DNA of 64,000 bases from Brachionus manjavacas (lineage: Eukaryota > Rotifera > Eurotatoria > Ploima > Brachionidae), in the NCBI GenBank assembly GCA_019054805.1, contig JAHQIY010000001.1:11980501-12044500 (forward strand). The letters run 5' to 3'. Below, piece by piece: positions 32,722-44,700 of the stretch. Made by a program: the position numbers and the translations under genes. The notes beneath the pieces are model-generated. The model was not told the DNA's origin, made no database searches, and saw only the letters and a program-made list of their open reading frames with translations. How positions within the stretch are numbered: position 1 is the stretch's first letter; every line of letters starts with the position of its first letter.

Positions 32722-35700
32722 GTAATTTTTTTCTTTTCTTTTTGGCAGCAATTTAAGCAAAGACTAACTTTGCCGCTCCTCCACTCTCTGGTATCACTAG
32801 TGCTTGCTAAGCGCCAAGAAATAGTGGCATCATGTTAATTACTTGTTGATTAGAAAGAAAAAATAAAAAATTTATTTAACAAGCTACGCTATGAGAAAAT
32901 CTTATTCAATGTTTAATTTGTTTAACTTTTATTTTCCACTTTTCAAAAATTACTTGAAGCGTTTTATAGAACGTGAGTAAACTTCACCACAGATTTAGAA
33001 TTTTTTGTTTTAAAATAATTTTATTAAAAAAATGGTTTAATTTTTTGTGTTTGAATTACAAAATGTATCCACTGTTGAAATAACATTGAAAAAGTGCGAT
33101 GTTTCAGATATTTTTTTCAGTTTCAAAAAAAATAATTCTAAGTTAATATTGCAAACATGAAAAACTTAGTTTTTTTTTTATAAATTTTGACTTTGGGTTT
33201 GTGATATGATGATCCTTGAGATAATATTTGGAGTTTTAAAAACTTACTACGCTCTGTTTTTCATTTTTCATAAATTAAGTATTTGTTTAAATGCACCAAA
33301 CGAAAGGAAATTATCACTAAAGTCAAAATTTTATTAGAAAAAAACAAAGTTTTTCTGGTCTTAGTCGGTTGGGTAAACCATGGTTCACTTGTAACTGGAA
33401 CAATTCCTGTTCCCAGATTCTATGAACTATTAGTTGACCTAATCTAAAAATTGTTCACCAATTTTGAAATTTCTTCATCTATTTAGAATATGTATTTTAA
33501 AATATGATAAAATAATTACATGGAAAATTTTAAGTTTGGCGGAGTAGGTAAATTTTGCGAAATAGATGAATCTTTGTCCGCCAAAGTCAAACACTTAAAG
33601 GGTGAAAATTAATTTTAATTTTCTTTAATTTTTATTATTTTATGCTGAAAGGCAAATATTAAAGTAGAGAGCGCATTTGAGTATTTGGGATTGTTAAAAG
33701 AATACCAAATCAACCAGATCAGAGCAAATGCTAAGCTATATTTAAAGCTCCTTCAAATTAAAAAAAAAATATTAACTAATTTTTGTATCAGTTTCAGGAA
33801 TTAAGAATTCTTTTAAATAGCTTTATTCAATAATCTAAAAATTGTTCGTCTAATTCTATTTTGGTTCACCCTAATTCTATTTTGAACAAAAAAATTGGCT
33901 GAACCAATAGTTCACAAAATCTCAGAACAAGAAATTTTGGGATAATAAGTGAACTATGATTCACCTAACAGACTAGACCCAGTTTTTCTAGTGATGAAAT
34001 CGATAATTTTTTTGGGCATTAATTGAAACTTGAATAAATAAAAAATTTGAACAGACAATTGAATGTGAAATTTTGTCGAATAAAATTTTGAATACCAATT
34101 AAATTTTAATTTCAATTTGATTCATTTTTACTTTTGAAATTAAATTCGAAAACTGTCTGTTTTTAAATTAAAATTCGAACTAAATTTAAATTTGAAAAGC
34201 AATTTGAAATTATAATAAAATCAACTAAAAAATATTAAAATTTGAATAAAATATTTGAAAAATTTATAATTAAAATATTTATTTAAAATTCAGAAAATTT
34301 TTATGAATATTTTATCATTTGTTATGTTCTATAAGTTGACTGTTTATTATTTTTTTGAAAACAGATTATCAGTCTAAAAAGCTTAGATGAAGAGTTAAAA
34401 AGGCACATTATAGCATAAAAGTTCTTTAAAAATTGAGGCTGTAAAGTTTTGAAAAAATATAAAGTAAAACTGTCTCATTTTTTATTATATTTTCATTAGA
34501 AGTTGACTTCTCTAATTTTTATACTATTTTGAATGACACCTAAAGATAGATTTTTTTAAAAAATTGCATTCATTACATTTTTGTATTTTATCTTATTCTC
34601 TTTTTTCTATAAATATTATTCTGCTTAAATTTAATGGAATAAATAAATAAATTTGAGTTTTTTGTACTCCTACACTGTCATTTTTATTAAAAGAAATTTT
34701 TTTTAAGTCGAGAATTGTGGGCAAGGGCAATCTAAATCAAATAAGTAAAGAAAATTTAAAAAATTTAGAAAGGTTTTGCTGACTTCTCAAAATCTAACAG
34801 AATCTGATATTGATATCCGAATAGCGTCAAAACTCAATTTACTTTTTAAAATTTTTTTAATTCAAATTTTTCTTTAAATTATTTTGTTTTTCAATTGTTT
34901 TTTTAAATATTAAATTTTTTCAAATAGAAAATCAAATATTTATTATATTCGGTTTTATATTCAAAATTTTTCTTTTTTCAAATTTTAATTCGAATGTTTT
35001 AGAGATTCAATTTTAAAATTAAAATGAAATAATATTTAAATACATTTTTAAAATTTTTTTATATTCAAATATTATATACGAAGCTGATTTCCGTTCGAAA
35101 AACTACTTATTCAAATATCGGTTCGAATATGCATATTCGATTTCATCACTAAGTTTTTCAACGATTGAATATAAACTTTAATCTAAATTAATTATTTATC
35201 TATTTTTTTTCTTTTTTTCTATATTATTTAACTTTATTTTTCGCACTTTTTCAAATTTTATTCAACATTGGATACATTTTGTAATTCAAACACAAAAAAT
35301 TAAACCAAATATAATTCAATTTAAAAAAAATAAAAAAATGATAAAAATTAATTAATTTAAAACTCAATTTTTACAAATTATAGTGTTCATTTTTTCTGAT
35401 TAGAAGAATTTAAATCTTCTGAATATAGCGTAAATGTAGCTGAGCGAGGAATTCGATGGTGCATTTCAGTTGGGTCATTATCTTCAGAATATTCTTCTTC
35501 CGAAGATTCAAAACCGCAATCCAACTCTTCTAATGGCGGCTGAACATAATCGAATTCATCATCGCTTATTAGTTCTAATTCGTTGTTCAGTTCAGGTGAA
35601 TAATTGGTTTTGTGAAATTAAGTACAAAATGAAAAAAAGAACAGAAAAAAATGTAGAAAAATTGAATAAATTTTTTATTTTATTTATTTATTTAAAAAAT

Positions 35701-38700
35701 AATTTGGGACAAAATCCCTTGGCTGTTTGGAATGAATATTAATTCTCTTTTTCAGCCACGTTAGCGTTAATTTTGAGATTTGTAAAAGTTATTTTTGATT
35801 TTTTAAAAAATTGAAAAAACATATAAATTAGAGCAAAAAGTAAATGTTATGCAAAAAATTGAATAATTTCGAGTTAATTAAATTTAATATTCTTGAAAAA
35901 TTGCTTGAACAATAAAAATTGTAAAAACATAAAAGATTGTTTATTTTATTTGAAATTATTTACTAAAGGCTAAAAACATTTTCTGTAAATGCAACATAGT
36001 GCAACATCCAAAAATGCATCAAATATCAAGGTCTGCTAAATTTGTACAGTTTAGCAGGAATTAATTTTAATATAATCGAGAGTAGTACATTTTGCAGAGA
36101 TTTTGCACATCATTAGCAGATTTTAACTGTCGATGCAACTTTGAATGTTGCACCATGCTGCATTCACAGAACCAATTTTAGCCTTTTAGAAAAAAGTTAT
36201 CAAATATTTTTAAACTTGTTCTGTTCTTTTGATCTGAACTTAACAAAACCTGAATAATTAATTAAATTAAATTCACAAATAAAATGGAAAAGAATCCCCT
36301 TTCAAGCAGGCCTTTCTGGAAAAAAATAAATAATTTAAGATCTAAGAAATGTTCAAAACAAATTCCATCATTACTCAAAGGTGGTATTGAGTTTAATACA
36401 GATATAGATAAAGGGAAAATCTTTGGAAATATCTTAGCCTCAACTTTTAGTCCTCATCCAGATCTGGTTGAATTGGAGGATAGTTTTGAAATATCACAAA
36501 CCATTACAGACTTCTTAAAAAATAAGGTACAAAACAGCTTAAACGAGCCTATTTCTCTTTTGGAAATAAAAAATGCTTTAAAAAATTAAAAGAAGAAGCA
36601 GGCTCAGGATTAGGCCAATTTATAACCTAATGTTAAACAATCTTAATATCTAAAACCCAAATGTGTGAAAGAAAGTAAAATTTTCATGCATATACTTACG
36701 ATAACTAACTTTGATATTTGAATATAGTGCTTTTATAATTGTCTTAATCCATTTTTTTAGATTACATAATATATATTAATATTTTTACAACTTAAAAATA
36801 AATTTTAATTAAAAAATTAAGAAAAGAAAAAAACATTCAAATTCATTGAAATTCATTCATTTAAATTTTTCTTACAAGAAATGTTGTTTGTACAGTATTC
36901 TTAAGAATCACATTAGACTCAAAACTTGCGTTTAGTCCGATGGTGGATGAATTATAAGAGCGCTGTAATTCAAGGCTTAGCTTAATAAACTATATCTCAT
37001 ATGGAAAATGGGATCTAAAACCAAAATTATTAGGTAATCTTTAAAAATCCTTAATAGGATCAATCTTGGATTATTCTTTTCCTTGTTTAAATTAAATCTC
37101 AGAAACTAACATCAAAAAATACAAGTTATTCAACATTCAGCAGTTCGATCTGAAGCTGAAATATGATATCCTCTCCTAAATTATACACCAAGAGGCCTTC
37201 AGTAAACTAAATCTACTAACAATTTCAAATCGACTTTTTGAGTTGAGTGAGAGATATGCAAGGACAGGATTGAGTAATTCTGTTTCACTGGTCGTCAGAC
37301 TGGTGGAAGAATATAGAGAAGGTTTCGAATCAAGATATATCGAATATCCAACTCCAATTGCTACCTTATAATTTCTTCTTTTTTTCCTTACCTCTAGTTA
37401 TTTCAACATATCGTTTTTAATTTTCTTTCGACTTATTTATCCTTTTTTTTTTATTTAGTTTTTGTTTTACTTTTTTCGATTTTTATTTTTACAAAATCAG
37501 GACAAAACAAATCAAATAAAATGCTAATGCCAAATATTAAATTATTTTTATTAGATTAATATACTTTGAGTAAAAAAATCCTTTCAGTATTATTAATTTA
37601 AGAAATAAAAAAAATCCTTCTCATTTCAATTTATCTTAATTTTTTGTCTATAATTTATTTCAATTGATTTTTGTTTAAATTTTTAAAAACAACTAAATAT
37701 TAGCATAATAAAAAAATAACGTTAACATGATCTGTGAAGCAAAGTCGAGAGAAAGACTTCATTGCTTGACCAAGTTGACGATACACTAAATTAAGTTGAA
37801 GATATGCCATGGGTCCAAATTCCTAAAGAGCAAAAAACTATGAGAAAAAGAGACAAAGCAATTGTTAATCAATTTTTATTATTCTCAATTTTTCTTTAAA
37901 AAAACTATTTTTGTTCATATTATAGACTGTGCATTTGACCAAAAGTAATTATTAATTAATTTTGATAATTAATTAGCAACAAACACAAAAATTAAAGGCC
38001 GAGTTTCAATCTCCTGGAATAATACCAAAAAATCATATTGGTATAAAATCAATCTTAATTCCATCACTGTTTCCATTTTAAAAGAAATCATGCCTGGCAA
38101 TCTGATCAGTTGAAAACTCATTTTATAATTTAGCAGTAGAGCTTTCTCATTGAACTCTCATATTTTATTAGTTCATTAACTAATTTATAGATATTGACAC
38201 AGTCGTAACCACCAGCAAGAGAACAAATATTAAAAGCACTATCTAAAATACTATAATTTTCATTATTCGTAAATGTATTCCTATCAGTCATTTATTCTTA
38301 AATTCCTATCACCATTTGACATAACCAAAGACCAATTTACGGCACCCGAAAATATCATTTGAAAAAAATAATTTTAAATTTTTAAATTTTTATGATCAAT
38401 TTTTATTCGAATTTGACTATTAAATTGCTTTTTTAATAAATAATTAATATATAAAAAAAAGTTTTTAGAAGAATAGAAGTTTTTTTTAAATATTATTTAT
38501 TTAGCTTTTGTTTTACTAAATTAAAGAAGAAAATTAAAATAAAATGACGAATTAATTGAATTTTTTTTCCAAGTGTCAAAAATGAAAGTGGATTTTTCCC
38601 CTCCTTATTAGCAAAGTCTTTATTTTGAATTAAAAATTCAAAAAAAATTTTCAACTCAAATGTCAATTGCTTGAATTTTTTCATTTATCATTTAAAATAC

Positions 38701-41700
38701 TTAGCTTTCTAGAGTGCTTGAGAATTTGATATTGTTTACTTGCTAAAAATTTTTAATATTAGAATATTTTTCAACTTTCTAGTTTGCTGTTTTTTACTTA
38801 GTTTACTCCACTAATGATTTTTATAAGAGATTTTCCGAAGCAAGGTCATTAACTGTTTTATTTTTTGTTCTTTTTCCTTTAATTGGTTTTTATAGAAGTT
38901 TTTTTTAATTTTTTTTTTGTTTTTAAACTAAATCAAAAAAGTTAATTAATTAAATCAAAATGAGAATAAATTTGAGGTCCCCAGAGAATGGAGTAATTAA
39001 GCTTTGTTTTAATGGTTGATAAAATATGGACAATATTTGATAGAATGTTGAAGAGTACCATTCGGAGTAGGCAAATTTTTTGTATCTTTCCTGTATAGTT
39101 TGTAAGATATATCGGGTAAGTAATTGACTATTTGAGAAGTGTAAAGAAAATATTTGGTTTGTTTTGCGAACATTTGTTTTAGATGACTCAATTGCTGAAA
39201 TATCAGTTTAATTTATATTAGCTTTAATATTGTTCGCTTTTTAATAATTTTCTTCATATTCTTCATTTCAACCTTCACTTAAAACTGAGTCTCAACGAGA
39301 CCTCATCATGGAGGGAGATTTAGAAAGCATACGAAATGTGAATCTAAAAAACAACAACCTAAACTAAAATTTTTTATTTTGAATCTTTAAAAAAGTGAAC
39401 TAAAATATAAAAACTCAAAAATGAGACAAAAACTCGAATGGGTATTTTATGAGACCAAAGTTTTTTCTAAAATCGAACCTTGGATGCTTTTTTTTTTTAA
39501 TTTATAAAAAAAAGTCTATGTTTTATTAACATTTATGAAAAAATAAAATTATTTTTATACTTCATTGGGCCATAGTAAACTGTAACCAAAAAAATAGTAA
39601 ATTATACCACTTATTTAATAAAACAACCACAAATTAAATTTCCAATCACAGATTTCAGTTTTTTGTGACACGCAGTTTTAAAAAAAATTATTTATTGCGT
39701 ATTTAGACCAAAAAACATTAAGATTGATAAATTCTGATGGAGGTTATTATTTCTGTATTTTGTAATAAAAAATAAAAAATGAATAGAATTAAAATTTAGA
39801 TTGAAATAAAAGAATAAAAAATTATTTTTTTTATCTATTTTTTACCTTAAAAAATCACTTAACGCAATTTTGCGCAAAATTTGATAAAATATTTTTTTTA
39901 TCAATCAAAAAAACGAAAAAAATTATCATTTCGTGGTCCCAATGGGTTTAACTATTCTTTACGCAAAAAAATTGCTAATTTACTTAATTTTTAAAGAGTT
40001 ATTTTAGGTAAAATAAGATTAAATTGCATTTTTTACCTCAGAACCACATATCGTAGCATTACTGTACGAAAATTTTGTTTTTTATTTTATTAATTTTGAA
40101 AAATTTGCAAATAAAACAAAAATATTTTGGAAAAAAATGAAGATTAAATTCAAAACCCCAAAATTCTTTAATATTTTGGACAATTTTATAAATTTATTAT
40201 TTTTTACTTTTACTTTATTTTAGGTTAGCTGTTGTAAATTAAAAAGCGGAACATTACTGTAATCAGGCAGCTATTTTGGCTTTTTATTTAGTTTACAGTC
40301 AGATAACTAGTCTAATTAAATAATCAGAGAGAAGGGAAATTTTCCAAAAAAAAATTCAAACATCCTGTTAATCAAGCAGGCTTTGATTATGATGTTAAAC
40401 AGGAATTAATTTATTTACGCTTGAATCAGGTTAATTTTTTTGGACGATAATTAGTTAACTGTAGAAAATAATTAGTTTTAAAAAAATATACCTAATTTTT
40501 TGCTAAAAGAAAACTTGGAGAAATGAGAAGAAATTATTTATTTCCAGAATAATTAATTTCTTCTCAAAATTAGAGGTAAGGTTGGCACGACAAAAATTGC
40601 AATCATTTATTAAAATCATACTCTTAGAGACTTGCCATGTATTCATAATATAGGAGTTAGGAGACTATATTTTACTTTTCTTTGACTAAATAAATAAATA
40701 AAATTTGAAAAATTAAATTAATTTTTAAATTTTAATTTAAAAACAATTTTTTGATCTTTGACTTTATGTCGATCTTGTGACAAGTAATTTTTTTTGACTA
40801 GTCACAAAAAATTTGGAATTAACTATGAGATTTTAATGTAAATATAATAATGTGATTTATTGATAAACCTAAAATAAACCCAGCAAAGAATAAGTTAGAG
40901 AAGTATTCAAATACATTTTTTTACTATAAATAATTATTTAATTTCAAAACTAATCTTGTGATTAAATAAGAAATTTAAATTTGGACGGTATTTAGGAAAT
41001 TTAAGTTTTTAAATTATGCTTTTCAAATAGCAATCAAAATTTTTGTTTTATTAAATGACAATTTTTATTAAAAAGAGTCTAAATTTTCCAGTGTTACGTT
41101 TTGTGATTTCAAAACCGTGTAAAAATGTAAGCTGATTTTTTCACTCTAGGATTTTTCTAAGAATAAAAAGGAATATTTAGCTCTGAAAATTGAATTCTTA
41201 GATTTTTTCTCTCCCATTACCAGATTAAATTTGAAATTTTAATTTTGACTCTCAACAAGTAATGTGGATCTAAAACAGTAGTTTATTATTTTTTTATTTT
41301 AATTTAAGTTTGAAATTATTTTTTAAATTCGAATCGTAATTAATAAAAAAATTGATTGTTAAGACTGTCAATTTGATTTATAACAGGACTTGTCTTGTCT
41401 TAGATATTCAAAGTGTTCTCGAGAGAATATGTTGTATAAAAAGAGTATAATGAAAAATTTAAGAAAAGGATGCATGATTTTTAATATTCTTTATTAAATT
41501 GATTTGAGAATATCAAAAAAAAAATTAAGCGAGATTGAATAAAATAATTTAAAAAAAGAGATACTTAAGAAAGAAGGTTTTTGAGAAAAAGAAATTTTAA
41601 TTTTTCAGAATTTTTTTATCAAACTTAAACGGAAAGAAGATTTTTTGCTTCTATTAAACCAATTTTAAATATTGAAAAAAAAATATAGAAAAATACTAAT

Positions 41701-44700
41701 TTCTAAAAGCTTAAATTCAAATTTTTAACTTTGAAAAAATTTTATTTTGTTCGTGTTCAACTATGTAAATTCATTTCTCAAAAGTGGCATTGGATAATTT
41801 TATTACATTTGCTAATTATTTTGAAAAAAAGATCAAGCACACGTGGGTTTATTTATATTTGAGAAAGGATAATTAAATCAATTTAGCCAAGTCATTATTC
41901 TTTTATATTAAATATTCAAAAGAATGAAGCTATGAAACAGGAAATTAAAAGGATAATAAAATTTGTTATGTAAGCGCTGTAAATAGAATTAAAGCTCTTT
42001 AAGTTAAAAAATTGTTTTTTTTAATTCTTAATTTTAGCTTTTGTTAAAGCGTGTATATTTCAGATAAAAATTACTAGGTTTTTGAAGAGGTTGAATTAAG
42101 ATTCAAAAAATTTTGTTTTCAATCTTAACTTAGACTATCTTAACTTATAACTTAAACTTTATTTATATCACCACCAATTTTATTATCATACTGCAAAATT
42201 GCCAATTGATCCAGCAAGAAATTAATTTTATTAAGTCGACATGAAAAATCAAAATCACTTCTTTGTGTGTACTAAATTTTCAATAAGGCAAATAATTTCA
42301 TTTTATTATTTTTTAATTAAACAATTCAATTTGTTCAAGCTTAATAAAATAAATAAACTATGGAAAAATTAATCCTGCTTTATTGCTCTCAATTTTGCTG
42401 CCCAATTTTTAATGATAAATCATGGGCCAAAAAGTCCAATTATTTTACAAACTCACTCTTTATTTTGTAAACAAGTTTTAAGGCAGATAAAAATTTATTT
42501 TTTGTTTATTTTTTGCATAAAAAATAATTTTTTCCATCTTAATTGAATATTTAATCGAATATTTTAAACAAATAATTAATAAAGGAACCAGGTTATTTGA
42601 CAAATAAAGGATAATTAAAAAACAAACTTTTTGATAATTTGTGAAGTATTTTCAGCAAGAAATTTAATACTCACAGTCAATTAAAATTTTGAAATTAAAA
42701 ATTAAAAATCTAATTGAAACTGAGCAAATAGAAAAGAGAAAAAAAAATTAGTTTTTACCTTTAAATATAAGTGAATTCTTTGGTATTTTCTTCTTTCAAA
42801 ACAGTAACTCAATAAAAATTACTGAAAGTTAATAGTTGTTTCTTAAAAAATAAAAAAAAAAGGAACAAAAAAGAAAAATTATTATTAGAGTGTTAATTTT
42901 GAATAGAAAAATTATTAGAATAAAAAAAATAATTTGAAGACTGAAATCTTTATTTAAGGTAATACCTTATTTGAATTTTTTAAAAATGATTATTTCACTC
43001 ATATTCATTTCAAGAACTTATTTTAAGAAAATTCTTTAAAGAAAACCGAACATATCTTTTTATTACTTCAAATTAAATTAATCATTTTCATTTTATTTTA
43101 TATTTTTTTTATTAAATCGTTATGTTTTAGTTTAATTAAGTTGTATTTGAGATTGTTTACACAAAATAACAAATATTTCTTTGTATCCAAGTAATTAAGG
43201 TTTTGAATATATTTTTCTCCATGAATTTCAAAATGAAAATTTTTTTCTCATTTTAATTATTTAATTTTTTTGAAATAAATAAGGAAATACCGTAATCGAT
43301 TTTTCATTAATTTCAAATCAGACTCTAAAATTTATGAGTTTCAATTTTCTTTTTTCAATCCAAAAGCTGATTCTTGAAAATCAGTTCTAATACTTCGACA
43401 ACAAAACGATTGTTTAAATTTGACATAATTTCAACTGTACCGAAATTAATCAATATTTTTTTTTAAAATTAACTTTAGAATAAAATTTTAATTGGAGTTG
43501 TGAGTGTTTACTAAATTTTGTTTTAATTAAAGGATATCATGAAAAAGAGTTCTCGAGTTTTTGTTGACGCTTGGAAAAATTTTAATTAGATTTGAATTTA
43601 GTCTTGAAATAAAAATGAAAAAATTTAAAATTTTCTTAATTTAAATTTAAATCTGAATCAAGAAATTTAGAAATAATAAGAAAAAAATCGTTTTATGAAC
43701 AAATGTAAATGCTTTCTCTTTGGTTAAAATAAAAAGTAGAAAAGTTTTTTCGATAATTTTTTTTTCAAGAAATTAATTTTTTTAATGTATTAATTTGTCA
43801 TTCATAAAAATCACATAAAGCAATTCCCAAACGAGATTTTTCGGAAAATTAGTTTAGTAGTTTTCCAACCAAAAATCTTACTTATCAACTTAAGTAAAAT
43901 TAATCAAGAATTATTTTGCTTAATAAATAAATCACATTCTAACCTTCTGATTTAATAAAAATTGTTATTATAATTTATTTTAGAAAATATATTCATCCAA
44001 ATTGCACTAGCGATTAGAAAAATTTAATATTTTTTTATTAAAAAGTTGTTTTTTGGCCCCAATCTTTCATTTCTAAAATAATTTAAGATTAACAAAAAAT
44101 AAATGTTAATGCTAACTAATTTTTAATACACCAACTTTTTGGTATAATTAGAATTTTTCTAACTGATTTGCTAATTCAAGGCAATCAGCATTTATTTTAC
44201 TTTTAACTTTTTGAGCTTTTAAAAAATTTTATTTAAAAAGAAGAACAGAAAGTAAAATTTTGTTTTAAAAAAAAAATCTTTAGTAAATACAATTAATAAA
44301 AAAAAATTAAGAACTCATTTAATATTCAGTATTTCGTTTTAATCAGAAAAAAATTAGATTCACCAAAGAATTATTGAAAATGAATGTAAAAAAAATCGAT
44401 TAGAAAAAAGTAAAATTTCTTTCCTAGAATGATGCATAATTATAAAGCTTTACCAATAAACACGGGATAATTAAGTTGATGATTTTTTTTTGGAGGCGAA
44501 AAAATTTTTTTTATTAATTGTCATCAAATATTTCGAAATAAAACAAAAAAAATATTTATTCAAAATTGTTTAATCTTTAAATTTTTTTCTCAAGTTTAGG
44601 GTTCTTAATAAATCATGATTTATATTTTTAAAAATTCTTCAAAATTCACTATTTCCCATAGCACTGCGAAGGACAAATTGACATTTTATTAAATCATCTA

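Larger units (their letters stand above)
33033..35307. mobile_element. Outer 2.3 kb TIR element (host of nested insertions)
   Basis: The left end GGTTTAATTTTTTGTGTTTG with AATTACAAAATGTATCCA and its inverse at 35265-35307 are nearly identical, continuing inward with GTTGAA...TTGAAAAAGTGCGA on both sides (about 90 bp). The interior is occupied by two further TIR elements (33356-33981 and 33989-35151). No transposase was recognised; the exact target duplication is unclear. Confidence 0.75.

Noticed and set aside
36284-36589. 101-codon ORF as an independent gene
   Set aside because: It matches the LINE ORF2 linker and runs into further broken LINE sequence.
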